A stretch of DNA of 64,000 bases from Prochilodus magdalenae (GCA_024036415.1 JAMWET010000159.1:352501-416500), one strand, 5' to 3'; numbered from the stretch's first letter, positions 35,620 through 47,035 are shown. Program-made: numbers and translations. Notes: generated by a model not told the origin, from the sequence alone.

Positions 35620-36430
35620 AGAACTGGCATTCCATGAACCTCAAACACTGGTGTTCTGCATTTAGACAACTGAGCAAAATGAGCTGATTCCAAAATCCTG
35701 GACTGTTATGTTAAAGTTTTGGCTCCACCCAAATTAACACCCAATAAACTTTACATACACCAACTAATCCAGCCCAGCAGGAAACAACAACAACGCGCAG
35801 TCACGCTGGATTATCAGTGCATGGGATAACCTCACACAACAAGCTATAGAGGCGAACAGGAAGCCCACTCTGTCACTTCTGTGTGAGGTGTGAGCAGAGC
35901 TCATTAAATTATTCATGAGCATGTAGAACATCAAATTATTCATGAGCTCACCAAAAAAGGAAAATGACTTGGAACCACAAGGTCATTCCAAATCATGGGG
36001 CTGTGAATGGAAGTGTGAAACCACATCTGGGCAAGTCCTTCCAAATACCTTCACTGTGGAATATCAGAGAACAATTTCAATACTGACTCAGTACACCTGT
36101 AACCACACTATGCACATGAGCTATAAACATGACAAGCCTTTAGGCTCATCAAGAACATCAATCAGTCAGGTGTATCCAAACTTTTGGCTGCTAGTGTACA
36201 CGGCGTCTTGTTCCATGGAAGGCATTCTGCACATTAGCTACCGCCAGTGCTGTATCTACAATCACACACGGTGGTATCGCCCTCAAGGCCAAAGAGAGGC
36301 AGGTACAGACTACAGCAGTGCACCATGGGAATAACGCTCAAACCGGGCTATATTAAGCGATTCACACGTCTCAATGCTGGAAGACCAAACAAGAGGAGAG
36401 ATTTCATAAGACTGGCTCTTATGAAATGCA
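35620..36430. other. Mostly unassigned; Tc1-type end at 36163-36199
   Basis: GTCAGGTGTATCCAAACTTT followed by TGGCTGCTAGTGTA (36163-36199) is an inverted Tc1-type end (compare 42396: CACTACCAGTCAAAAGTTTA). The matching left end was not found, so the element is truncated or lies unrecognised in 35640-36160. No exon seen. Confidence 0.45.
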
Positions 36431-36433
36431 TAA

Positions 36434-36470
<37 letters not shown>

Positions 36471-36472
36471 TG
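36434..36472. repeat. (GA)n microsatellite
   Basis: About 38 bp of AGAG with one AAAG interruption. A CT run of similar length lies at 36620-36662, so the two are inverted with respect to each other. Confidence 0.9.
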
Positions 36473-36618
36473 AGAAAACGAAACTGTAGAGCCTTCCTTT
36501 ATGTGTGCTCTGCTTTTTCTGTCAAGCTGCCAGATCAGAAAGGCGAGCAGAGAGAGGCGCCCACTCGGACTGAGAGGTGGGAAGACCCCCCTTCCCACCA
36601 CCTCTAGTCCACCAGACG

Positions 36619-36619
<1 letters not shown>

Positions 36620-36653
<34 letters not shown>

Positions 36654-36662
36654 AATCTCTCT
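36620..36662. repeat. (CT)n microsatellite
   Basis: About 40 bp of CTCT ending TTTCTCAATCTCTCTGTC. Could pair with the GA run 150 bp upstream as a long hairpin. Confidence 0.9.
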
Positions 36663-36989
36663 GTCAGTGTCTGTCCTATATGTCTAGATACATATGTGTA
36701 CAAGGTACAACAGGTACTTTCAAATTATGTCAAAAACTGAAAAATATTTCGTAGGCGGGGCCTTATTTAAGCCACACCCCTGCATATTAGAGCAAGGAGT
36801 GAGCCACTGGATCCCATCGTTTTGCGCTAAATGTGTCCGAATGTCTGTACACTGAACCATGTAGTAGAACTGCCACTACGGAAACACATTCACTGCAATT
36901 CATTACAAGCCCTGTGACTGGAACAAGCCCCAGTGACAGCCGTGATGGTACTGGACATGGACTGGACAAGTTTCTAGATGTAGGTCACA

Positions 36990-37400
36990 TCAATGCTCAG
37001 TTGGGCCAGATTTGTGGGATGCCATCCCTGAGGTTTCCAGGTAGTTCCACAGATTTCCAAGAGGACTCAGATTGGGGGATTTTGCAGGACAGTCCGTATG
37101 TGTGGATGCTCCTGAATGTTCATCGTCCCAGTCAGTCGTTTGCAGCCCTGTGAATGTGAGAAGTGTCATCTTGGAATACAGAGATGTGCTGTTCTTCAGT
37201 AAGATGCTGAGCAAGAGGTAAAACCAGGGTGTCCAGCAGCTCAGCTCAATTTACGGTCACCTCAACCCGCCTGCTGTAGATACAGATATAAGGAATGGGC
37301 TGAACTACACCTCACAGTCAGCTCATCCACCAGGCGATGCCCACCACTGTTAGCACCACTGCAATAATACTGGCCATTCTTTATATCGTTGTTAGTGACC
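36990..37400 (-). pseudogene. Antisense Tc1/mariner-like transposase C-terminal fragment
   Basis: A minus-strand frame (about 37000-37160) reads TTDWDDEHSGASTHTDCPAK then SPNLSPLGNLWNYLETSGMA. SP.L.P..NLWNYLE matches the SPDLNPIENLW..L block holding the third catalytic acid of Tc1/mariner transposases. The preceding W.DEH is consistent with the usual W(L)..H.I spacing. Other domains are absent or unrecognisable and terminal repeats were not found. Confidence 0.6.
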
Positions 37401-37817
37401 CTCTGACACACCCAACACCAGGACACACCTTAACGTTCAATTCTCATATCACCCACCCCTAATCTGGACCGTGGTCCTTAAACCGCGTCTGGTGTTCTGA
37501 AGCGGCCAGACTGACTGTGTCAGCATGTGTGCGACTGTGTGCTGTTTATCCACTCAAGAGAACACTGGCAGTGTCTCTGTGAGCGCCACTCTCCCATGTA
37601 GTGTATGTCTGCCCAGCGTGCGTTTGCAGCTTAGCAAGAGGAGATGCAGTAGCAGTCAAATCCTCAACACAGGCCTGATTCAACCAACACTGTAACACAA
37701 AGAGGGTAAACCGGGTTCTAGTTAGAGCGATGCCACGGAAAAACCACTTCGGGACAGTCGCACTGATTCCGCAGTGATGCAGTCTCAGAAAGATCATGAG
37801 TTTCATTTTGGCCATGC
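37401..37817. other. No gene recognised
   Basis: Short unassigned stretch left of the H1 insertion. Confidence 0.35.
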
Positions 37818-37825
37818 CACACAGA

Positions 37826-38906
37826 TAGGGTAGCCACCCGTCCCGTAAAAAATATGCAATCGTCCTTTATTTGGCAAATAAATGTTTCCAATGTCCGTAA
37901 ATTTGCTCCGTATTTCTGTAAATGTCCATAAATTTGTTCCGTATTTCCGTAAATGTCTGTAAATTTGTTCGTATTTCTGTAAATGTCTGTAAATTTGTTC
38001 CGTATTTCTGTAAATGTCCATAAATTTGTTCCGTATTTCCGTAAATGTCTGTAAATTTGTTCGTATTTCTGTAAATGTCTGTAAATTTGTTCCGTATTTC
38101 TGTAAATGTCCATAAATTTGTTCCGTATTTCCGTAAATGTCTGTAAATTTGTTCGTATTTCTGTAAATGTCTGTAAATTTGTTCCGTATTTCTGTAACTG
38201 TCCATAAATTTGTTCCGTATTTCTGTAAATGTCCGTAAATTTGTTCCGTATTTCCGTAAATGTCCATAAATTTGTTCCGTATTTCTGTAAATGTCTGTAA
38301 ATTTGTTCCGTAGTTCCATAAATAATGTCCGTAAATTTGTTCCGTATTTCCAAAAATGTCCATAAATTTGTTCCGTATTTCCGTAAATGTCTGTAAATTT
38401 GTTCGTATTTCTGTAAATGTCCGTAAATTTGTTCCGTATTTCTGTAAATGTCCATAAATTTGTTCCGTATTTCCGTAAATGTCTGTAAATTTGTTCGTAC
38501 TTCCGTAAATGTCCATAAATTTGTTCCGTATTTCCGTAAATGTCCGTAAATTTGTTCCGTATTTTTGTAAATATCCGGAAATTTGTTCTGTATTTCCGTA
38601 AATGTCCATACATTTTTTCCGTATTTCCATAAATGTCCGTAAATTTGTTCCGTATTTCCGTAAATGTCCGTAAATTTGTTCCGTATTTCCATAAATGTCC
38701 TGTAAACAAGTCTGACACACACGCACACACATGACTGATCACAACCCCTCCAGCTTAAATACGGGATGCGCTTTGTTCCGTGTGTGATGATTGATCACAC
38801 TACCAAACAATGCCCACCCCCCCAAAACGATTTTGAACACATGTCACTCACACATGACCACGCCCCCTCCGTCCTTTATTTTCTTTTCTGAAAGGTGGCA
38901 ACCTTA
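37826..38906 (-). mobile_element. H1 hAT-like non-autonomous element, copy 1 (1081 bp)
   Basis: Ends: TAGGGTAGCCACCCGTCCCG on the left, CTGAAAGGTGGCAACCTTA on the right (inverse TAAGGTTGCCACCTTTCAG). Flanks: CACACAGA at 37818-37825 and again at 38907-38914, an exact 8-bp target-site duplication, the length made by hAT transposases. Orientation is set against copy 2 at 47474, whose left end matches this copy's right end inverted. No transposase frame inside; about 75% of the length is a 31-bp minisatellite. Confidence 0.88.
37892..38703. repeat. 31-bp minisatellite inside the H1 element, about 26 copies
   Basis: Unit: GTCCGTAAATTTGTTCCGTA + TTTCTGTAAAT, 31 bp, with C/T variation at a few sites, some 30-bp units (TTCGT for TTCCGT) and one ATAATG variant near 38318. 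31 is not a multiple of 3 and the unit lacks minus-strand stops, so all three minus frames stay open for about 290-336 codons; these are artefacts. The other H1 copy has just over one unit. Confidence 0.96.
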
Positions 38907-38914
38907 CACACAGA

Positions 38915-39430
38915 AAACATAACCGGCTTCTCCCTCTTTCTTGGTGGGTGGGTGGGATGGCCCTCCCTCCATTCCCATCCCCCTTTAGCACCACCAGCAG
39001 CCCCTGCCAGCGTGATGCTAGTCAACAAAGATGGCCACTAGCTAAAGCAACAGAACTGCCGGTCTCTTCCAAGAGTGCTGAGTATGATGGTGTGTCATGG
39101 AGGATGTGAGTGCAAGCTTTCATCTGCTTTCTGTGATTGGAGGAGACCTAGCTAGTGGGAGGAGTCTGACACAGCTAAACTGGGAGAAAAACTGAGGTTA
39201 ATAAAAAGGCTCTTAAGAGCACATAACAAAGACAGATCCCCGTTTAGGGGTGACCCTTTCATTGTCCTTGTCCACTGAGGTTGTGATTGTACAGTGTGGG
39301 TCAATCGATGGACCCCAGGGGGAAAGCAGCGGGACGGGGCAAGCTGTAAGAGAAGCCTAAGCCCCACTGACCTACACTGCTGCTCCACATGGCCAATAAA
39401 ACAATATTGACGGCGAACCACACCCACTCA
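38915..39430. other. No gene recognised
   Basis: Includes a GGTGGGTGGGTGGG run at about 38943-38956, which could form a G-quadruplex-like structure only if more G-runs joined. Nothing else supportable. Confidence 0.35.
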
Positions 39431-39435
39431 CCATG

Positions 39436-40075
39436 CCCACAACGCTACTACATATACTATACAGTATTATACTACACCATAACATACTGCACCATACTAC
39501 AGTGTGCTATCCTATACGATCCGTAACATGATGCGTACAGTACTACATACTATCCTATTACATACAGTATCTCACAAAAGTGAGTACACCCCACATTTTT
39601 GTAAATATTGATTATATCTTTTAATGGCACGACACTGAAGATATGACACTTTGATACAATGTAAAGTAGTCAGTGTACAGCTTGTATATACAACTGCCAC
39701 AGCCATTAATGTCTAAACCGCTGGCAAAGACAGTGAGGTCACCCCTTAGTGAAAACGGCCAAATTGTGCCCAAAGTGCCAGTATTTTGTGTGGGCACCGT
39801 TATTTTCCAGCACTGCCTGAACTCTCCTGGTCAACTATACTATACTACATCATAACGCATCATAACTATGCTACATATCTGTGCTACCTTATACTACACT
39901 ATACTACACTACATTATACTATACAAAACTATACCATACTCTGCTATGCTACACTATGCTAACTTATCCTATACTACACTACACTACTATGCTATGCTAT
40001 ACTATGCTAACCGTTACTATGCTATACTATACTAAACTATACCACCTTAATCGATAGTGACCCGTACTATGTATA
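39436..40075. repeat. Degenerate ACTATACTAC-type simple repeat, split by a Tc1 fragment
   Basis: 39440-39562 and 39833-40060 are built from CTATACTACA/CTATGCTA-like words. The 270-bp Tc1-type fragment at 39563-39830 sits between the halves, so it inserted into, or seeded growth of, this tract. Confidence 0.75.
39563..39830 (+). mobile_element. Tc1-type element, 5' fragment
   Basis: TACAGTATCTCACAAAAGTG opens a Tc1 terminal repeat type I recognise from fish. It continues GAGTACACCCCACATTTTTG, CACTGAAGATATGACACTTT, AGTGTACAGCTTGTAT and CCATTAATGTCTAAACCGCT, the usual non-coding leader. It stops before any transposase coding region. Confidence 0.75.
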
Positions 40076-40139
40076 GTTTATATTTTATAGTTTAACAGTT
40101 AATAATACTGCTGCCGGTACCGACCCATTTAGGTTTTTC

Positions 40140-40140
<1 letters not shown>

Positions 40141-40229
<89 letters not shown>

Positions 40230-40230
40230 T
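40141..40230. repeat. (TCTA)n microsatellite
   Basis: About 22 uninterrupted tetranucleotide units. Unlike the arrays at 3882 and 47143, no retroposon tail precedes it. Confidence 0.97.
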
Positions 40231-40313
40231 TACAACCCAAACCTCTATAACCCCAGTATTCACTAGTCCTGTGTGAGCTGATGTTTTTTATAAATACTAT
40301 TATATTTAAACTG

Positions 40314-40716
40314 GCTCCCAGATGGTAGAATGAACTCCAACTGAGCGTCAGAACAGCGGAGTCTCTCGCGGTCTTCAAACGCAGACTGAAGACCCATCTC
40401 TTCGTAATGCACTTAAGTGAGTGAACTCTAGTAGAGGTGTAAGTTGTGTGTATTGTGTTGCACTTTAATGACCTTATGTCCTCTCTAGGTATGAGCACTG
40501 GGCTGGGGTTGCCAGGTAATGGTTTACTTGCTCTATGTCTGTGTATTAATCTCTAGGTATCAGCACTGGCCCCCTGTTCGGGCAGTGTCTGAGCTCATGG
40601 TGAGTTTTAGGCTCTAAACTTCCTACTAGCTGGAATATTATCCATCGGAACACTAAGCACGGTTGTAAGTCGCTCTGGATAAGAGCGTCTGCTAAATGCC
40701 TTAAATGTAAATGTAA
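40314..40716 (+). mobile_element. LINE 3' end (L2/Rex-type) with classic tail
   Basis: 40314-40403 encodes APRW*NELQLSVRTAESLAV then FKRRLKTHLF, the C-terminus of an L2/Rex-type ORF2 with one internal stop. The 3' UTR ends GTAAGTCGCTCTGGATAAGA + GCGTCTGCTAAATGCC and ATGTAAATGTAA repeats, a stem-loop tail very typical of teleost L2-type LINEs and SINEs. Strongly 5'-truncated. Confidence 0.82.
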
Positions 40717-42275
40717 ACAAATGAGTGTTCTTTGTTTTTCTCAGGTATGTCTTGATGAAGCGTTTACTTCGTGATTTAGATCAAGCAGTTATGCATTGCT
40801 CTGCCGTACGACTCCAAATGCATAGAAATGTGTAGCAATATGGACTGTATATTTTGACTGTGGTCTGTTCATTCCCGATCTAAAGATACACTGTACCTTA
40901 AGACAGCTAGGTAGATGACAAGGATTTCACTTTTCACAAAATTCAACAGTTCAAAAGATCAAAACCATCATTTCCTACTTGTTCCTACGTCTCAGATGAG
41001 TAGCCACTCCCATCCCTGTAGTTCATACTGAGAGTCTTATGTTATCACGGACATTACAGACGTCCTGTGGCAAAACGACATCAGCGCACCTTCCCATGTA
41101 AACCTGATCCATCCACACAGTTCTCCAGGATCTTAATGAATCATAAAATCCCAGGTCCTATGGCACATTGTCTTATGAGCTGATGAAGTGTTAAAACACA
41201 AAACCTTCTTCACGAAGCTCTTTCGTACAGATTCTCTCATGATGAAAAGGTTGACTGGTGAAGATAATAGCATAACAGTCCTTTCTTCTGAACACAGAGC
41301 ACATTAGAAGATGATCTTTACCTGTGAAGGGCTTTATTGTCCTACTGAGAAGCGGAAGTCATGAAAGGAAGCTTTGCCAGCTAACAGTGTAAAGCTCACG
41401 AACCCAGCTCAAGAAATAAATCTGTGGGCTATGTAACTGGTGGATCCAGGTGTGAGCCAGTCTGTCTGTGTGATTGTGTGTGTAAGTTATAACATCATCA
41501 CTCAAGGTCTGTCCATCAAAAGACCTTGCCACTAACGGCGACCCAGCCCAGTCCCAGTCCTGGGAGGGGGTGCTGGGGGGTGCTGGTAGCAGGAGAAGGA
41601 AAACAGAAGTAAATTTATTGTGGCTAGTCTTAATAGAACACTCGAGGTCCTTGTTTGCATATGCCTGTGATGTCCGCAAGGCCATAGGAGCCCAAATAAG
41701 CAGCACCGATCAATTGACCTATCTATGCTCCAGACACAAACGCGCCTTCTTCATAGCAACTGTTGTTAAGCCGGACTTGCTTCGCAGAACGCTGGCAAAA
41801 ATCCCAGTCGGCCTAATCCCATTTAGTGTTCATCAAAGTGGCTAAACTTGGAGCGTGTTGTTCTTTTTAAATGATGTTTATTTTATACTCATGTGAAAGG
41901 TCATGCTGTTAGGACGGATCTGGTGTACATCTAGCAGCACGATCGAGCTGAAATTAGCGTGGTGGTAAAGTCCGTGTCACTGTCTGGTTTCATTTAGCTA
42001 CGAAAACACACCCAGAGAGCATTTTACACTGGAAACAGTGTGTATGATCTAGGAACCAAACTCGTGGCCAGCTGTGAATCATTTATGCCAGTAACTCTCA
42101 AACCAGGGGGCCACAGGAGGGTGCTTCAGGGGCCACAGAAGAAATTCAGAAGCGACGTAGTAAGTTTCTGCCTCAGGCCATATCTTAAAGTGATAGCTTG
42201 TCATCAAACAGTTTCAAGTTTAATATGCCAACCAATCACAGCCCAGCGCCAGCTAACGGGTCAGGGTCAGCAAAC
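40717..42275. other. No gene recognised
   Basis: About 1.5 kb without clear repeats. Short frames show no known domain. No splice-bounded exon could be supported. Confidence 0.4.
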
Positions 42276-42279
42276 ACTA

Positions 42280-43020
42280 CACTCTTAAAGTTCTGGCTCT
42301 TTTGGAACCATGATTTCTTTATAGAACCGTTTCATGTTGAAATTCTGTGCATGGTGAAATGGTTCTTCAGATTAATGGAGAACATGTGGGTCCTACACTA
42401 CCAGTCAAAAGTTTAGACATGGCTCCTCATAGAAGGTTTAGGTTTATCTTAATACTTCACTGTAGAATAAAAGTGAAGACATCAAACTATTAACTAGCCC
42501 TCATGGAATTACACAGTCCACCTTAAAAACTTCCAGAATGGACCTTTACAGGAGGATGAACCAGCTTTCTTACCCTGCAGTGGAGCTGATAAGGTTTATT
42601 ACTAAGCAGGTTTGGAGCGATTCTATTGGTCGGTCCATCATGAATATTCACTAACCTGAAAGGAGAACTAGAGCTTTTACACTGTGCAGAAAAAGAGATC
42701 AAAGTTTTTACACCACTAAATATATATTAGAGGTGGAGATATGGAGGAGTATCATACTGTGTACATCAGGAGTAGATGTGGTGTATCAGGATATGGACTG
42801 GTTCAGACTCTCATCAGTTGGAGCTGGTAAGTAGTGTAAGACTGTAGAGTCTTTAAGACTCTACATTTTTGACTGGTAGTGCATATAGGACCTTTCTCAC
42901 AGTGTTTCGATATAAAATGAAAAAATAAAAACAATAAAATCCCACTTTGGTGCCGTAAAGAACCATTTTCAAAAATGTTGTATATAGAACCACATACAAA
43001 ACATTCTCCAACATTTGAAA
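42280..43020. mobile_element. AGAACC-rich repeat interrupted by a Tc1-like MITE
   Basis: The left part (42285-42393: TTTATAGAACCG, AAATGGTTCTTC) and right part (42882-43015: TAAAGAACCATTTTC, TATATAGAACCACATAC) are halves of a fish repeat rich in GGTTCT/AGAACC. 486 bp of another element separate them. A further AGAACC-type fragment lies at 43255-43340. Confidence 0.55.
42396..42881. mobile_element. Tc1-like MITE nested in the AGAACC repeat
   Basis: CACTACCAGTCAAAAGTTTA at the left pairs with TTTTTGACTGGTAGTG at the right. Left flank TA; right flank CA, probably a mutated TA duplication. Length 486 bp, no transposase. Same end type as the orphan end at 36163-36199. Confidence 0.75.
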
Positions 43021-43344
43021 AAGCATACTGTGACAATTATGCAGATTTTGAACCTAAGTAAGTAAATATCCTAGTTACCTTAACACATTGAGTTCACTGA
43101 ACTTCATATATTAAGTAAACAGAAGAATAATTATTTTTCCATTTGCTTATTATAATAAGCTTACAATTTCAGGATAGGCCGGTTACTTAATTTTTACTTT
43201 ACTTAAATTTGAAACCATATGAAAGCATATTTTTACAGGGCATTTAATCCACTCAAAAAACTTTCAGGCATTAAATGGTTCTATATAGGAATCATTGTTC
43301 AAATAGAACAGTTGCCTTTTCTAAAGAACCATGAATAACCATCT

Positions 43345-44895
43345 TAGCGTAGTTATAGTAAAGAGGTCGGAATCATGCATTGTAATAACCGGGTTAACCT
43401 GAAAAACTGGATACATTCAACTTCAAAGACGACGTTAACAGATGTAAAACAGATTATTCTTCTGTTTACACTATAAAAAGTGCAACCTAAAAACTTACTT
43501 TATTAGTAAATAAGTAGAGTTTTGATAAATTCAGAGAATGTTCGTTCAAAGTATGTTTGTTTTCCGGTTAAGGTTGACGTACTTTTTGAAGCTGTACCAA
43601 CAAAACCCTTTTTACACTGTACCTGATGTTATATACGTTCAACAAGCTCAATAATTCAAGTGAAGTAGGCTACTTTTTAAAATCTGCAATTTTTTTTTAA
43701 ACATGGTTCATTCCTGTTCAATAAGTGAAAGCAATGATAGGGGAAGTGGTGAGTGGCCTTGCTATTCAAGCCTCCTGAGCATCCTGTGTTTAGAGCACAA
43801 ACTGGGAAATGCCCAAAAGCCTAATAGGCCTAGAAAACCTGAAATATCAAACCTACTTCACTGGCATCCCATTAGCCATATGGCAAGGTCTTCTGGTACT
43901 GGTCTATACTGTCATAGAGAGTTCACTATAATGGCTGTTCTTTGAGTTCCATGATCAACAGCAGAATAATACCCCACCGCAAAACCCCCCACCATCACCT
44001 GACCACCAGGGCTTTCACTCTCTAATCCACTCGGAGTGAAATCCAGTCCATCCTTTTATACTCTGATTAGTCCTCCTGATTCTGTTGTGCCATTGCTGCC
44101 GTGTGTCCTTTGCGGAACGCTGATACTGTGTACCCTGTGGTAAAGCATCCTTATTTATGAGAGGCGAGTTATCCCATAAGTTTATGATGATGATCATTTG
44201 CTAATCTGTGCATGTGCACAAGTGTATTGGTGGGGCTCAACATGCTCCATCACATGCTTCAGCCAGATGAACTGGAATGGGATCGACCCCCATCCCCCCT
44301 CACCTCAACCCTGCTATTTATAGAGGCAGCAGAATCAATACCAGCAAGCAGTGGGTTAAGGATACCACTAATTATCATATTAAGGCTAGCAACAACGCAG
44401 TGCACTATGGTCCTTCTCACTTCCAAGGAAAAACACATTCATCGTTGGCTCTTCTGGCCTGGCGCAGGCATGATCTGAACGAGGCCCCAAGATTTTCACC
44501 AGGGCTAATTGCTAACAGCTTGCGTATAAATACGGCGCGTCCTTGCTGCCACCAAGATCTGACTGGCTCGACGATTTCAATGTCTCACACGTCTCCGAGT
44601 CACACCTCCTTATCTGCTACATCGGCTTTTCTTCTTCTTCTATTCTCCTTGCAGAAAAACAAACTGTTATTACTCTGCCTTAAGAAGCCGCTGCCAAGCC
44701 ACCCACTCACAGCAAGCAGGCGGTGGACATCTCGGGAGCAGTCAGCGCAGGCTTTGGATTCGATCTGATCATCTAACTGATGCGTTAGACAACTCTCCTC
44801 ATGTTGTTTAGGCTGAAACTAAAGGTTGCACCCATACCGGCTGGGTGTTGGTCCTGGTACTGACACTCAGGTACACTCCTGGAGTCTCTATCTAT
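43345..44895. other. Non-repetitive stretch, no gene recognised
   Basis: 1.5 kb largely free of simple repeats. 43990-44220 and 44480-44770 read as single-copy and may be conserved non-coding DNA, by eye only. No domain or exon found. Confidence 0.4.
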
Positions 44896-44900
44896 TTACA

Positions 44901-45640
44901 CTCATCATCAAATAGCTGCACCCAGAAGGAACCAACCGACTGGAACGAAACTTGGTGGGCAGGTTAGACATTGTGGGACATGTAAATGATTCAAGTTTCA
45001 CGCTCGCCCGTGCATGTGACGTGTCCTTAACACCACGTCTACGTCACCAAAACTGCAATGGTGTCGTACCAGAGTGTCATGGAGGTACTCAGAATGGCAG
45101 CGGGTCATCTTCAGTGACGAGTCCCGCTATCCTGGTGGAGACGACCAACGAGTAAGTGTGTGGAGGCACCGTGGTCAGCAATATACTTATATAATAACCA
45201 CTTATATAATTGGGCCAAGCCTATAGGGGAGGTCCAGGACTCTATTTACATGAAGGCTTCCATTTGTTCGGATTTGTCTTTCCGATATACTCACACTCTG
45301 CTATTAGACCAATGTAAAGAGTGAGTGAGGAACTCGATGCTAAATCAAGTGAAGGTTGGGGTATTTTAGAACCTGGTTCCGCACTATTGGTCCACCATTG
45401 AATATGTGTGTGGAGGCAACGTGGTCAGCAGTATATCCCGAAGGCCTGATGTCACTGCACCTCCACCCCCACCGCAAAATCTGCAGGACCTGTGTAAGGA
45501 TATTCATGCTGCATGGGATGGATTATCACAGGACACCATTAGGAACCTCTACAACTCCATGCTGGTGGCCTGACACCATACCGAGAGACACTATTGAGTG
45601 TATGTGTAGCTCAGTATCAGTGTAGATTTATCATCATTTG
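44901..45640 (+). mobile_element. M2 Tc1-like element, copy F, with a 200-bp insert
   Basis: Left end ATCATCAAATAGCTGCACCC at 44904-44923. It continues to the first-aspartate region (GTCATCTTCAGTGACGAGTC near 45104) and RVSVWRHRGQ-like text. It is then interrupted at about 45186-45405 by unrelated DNA and resumes with TATCCCGAAGGCCTGATGTC through the C-terminal region. The right terminal repeat is missing. Confidence 0.8.
45196..45394 (+). repeat. 200-bp duplicated segment (copy 1), inserted in M2 copy F
   Basis: Nearly identical to 46368-46570: AACCACTTATATAATTGGGC, ACATGAAGGCTTCCATTTGT, TTTCCGATATACTCACACTC, GTGAGGAACTCGATGCTAAA. The 30 bp before it (45156-45185) and after it (45406-45435) are themselves a direct duplication of M2 sequence (GTGTGTGGAGGCAMCGTGGT + CAGCARTATA) with two mismatches. 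Confidence 0.85.
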
Positions 45641-45734
45641 ATAACTGTTTCATGATTCACTGTTTCAGGATTTAGGCCCCTCCAGAGAAGGGTAAAGCTA
45701 ATCCTGCAGTAGATTTGAAACAGGGTAAGACCCT

Positions 45735-45945
45735 TTCCTGTTCAAGCACTACTGTGCCCATGTGTATACAAAGAGGTCCAAAAAGATGTGGCTTGATGAG
45801 TATGGTGTGGAGGAATTCCAGTGGCCCGCAGCCCTAGAGTCCTGATCTTTATCTCACTGGACATCTCTGGGCTTAACTGGAAGTGAGACCTTCTCATCCA
45901 ACATCACTGCTTCTCACAAATGTTCATCTGACTAGAAAGCATTGA
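45735..45945 (+). pseudogene. Tc1-like transposase C-terminal fragment
   Basis: A frame reads CPF/LFKHYCAHVYTKRSKK then MWLDEYGVEEFQWPAALES, matching the ..QHD.AP.HKARS...WLDE.GVEEL.WPAQSPD block around the second and third catalytic acids. The next words (LTGHLWA/LEVRPSHPTSL) sit in other frames. The central aspartate is lost and SPDLNPIE is corrupted, so it is dead. No terminal repeats assigned. Confidence 0.68.
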
Positions 45946-46367
45946 AGAAGGCATTCCAAGAAGAGAGGAGGCACCTCCATTGCACTGCTCATGATGTTGG
46001 GTTTGTGTTTTGGTCAGATTTTTTACAAGGACCAGTGAGGACAAAAGTGATGGAGGTGATCTGCGTTTCGAAAACATGGCCAACGGCTGTCATGGACAGA
46101 GCCACATGGTTTCAAGATCAGCGTTGGGTATCGGCCCTGGAAGGGCTAAAGCAGTATTGGTGCACCTCTTTCATTTTCTCGTATAAGAAATCAGGGAAGT
46201 TTCCTACAGCCACCTCACATGGTCACCCTTATTGCACTCTGCTGCAGAGAATGGACAGGTTGCTATGAGAAATTGAAAAGGTGTGGAACAATATATATGC
46301 AAATCGTGCCGGCCGGGCCTGCCAAAAGGGAATGGATGTATCATTTATGATTCCTGGAAATTCATCG

Positions 46368-46570
46368 AACCACTTATATAATTGGGCGAAGCCTATGGGG
46401 GAGGTCCAGGACTCTATTTACATGAAGGCTTCCATTTGTTCGGATTTGTCTTTCCGATATACTCACACTCTGCTGTTAGAGTAATGTAAAGAGTGAGTGA
46501 GGAACTCGATGCTAAATCAAATGAGGGTTGGGGTACTTTAGAATCTTGTTCCGCACTAGGAATTGGTCCA
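46368..46570 (+). repeat. 200-bp duplicated segment (copy 2)
   Basis: Matches 45196-45394 with few differences (for example GGGCGAAGCCTATGGGGGAG versus GGGCCAAGCCTATAGGGGAG) and keeps 4 bases (GGAA) lost from copy 1. It lies directly upstream of a LINE ORF2 tail and may be part of that LINE, so this could be the source locus. Confidence 0.85.
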
Positions 46571-47035
46571 TACGTCAGAAATGACTCCAAATTACAGGTC
46601 CTTTACTGCTGACTGTTTACCAACACAATGCAGACTTATTGTGGTGAGTGAAGGACTGTTACTGTGTAACAGTTCTCTTTTAGGTGATCAGGCATTTTCG
46701 GTGTATGCCCCAAGACTTTGGAATAGTCTACCAGCCAGTATCTTCCTCTATCTCAGCTTTTAAATCAGGTCTAAAAACTCACTTATAGAATCTTGCTTTT
46801 GAATAGTGAAAAACTGGGGTAACATGAGGTCCCTATATACACCTTATATATATATATATGTTATTTACTTATTTTAATATATGTTATTTATCTCATTTCT
46901 TTTATCTGTGTGTTAGTTGTGTATTCATGTGTAATCATTAGATATTTCTATTTACAGCACTTTGGTCAATGCAGGTTGTTTAAAAAGTGCTATATAAATA
47001 ATAAATAAGAAAATTAAAAAAATAATAAATAAATT
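46571..47035 (+). mobile_element. LINE 3' end (L2/Rex-type) with ORF2 C-terminus
   Basis: 46683-46788 encodes GDQAFSVYAPRLWNSLPASI, then after a one-base frameshift SAFKSGLKTHL and a stop: the hallmark C-terminus of L2/Rex-type ORF2. The 3' UTR includes CAGCACTTTGGTCAATGCAG and GTTTAAAAAGTGCTATATAA + ATAATAAATAA, a typical LINE tail. A second retroposon tail with a TATC array follows. Confidence 0.82.

Noticed and set aside
37718..38742. Three overlapping minus-strand frames of 291-336 codons
   Set aside because: All come from one 31-bp minisatellite without minus-strand stops; three open frames at once is not coding.
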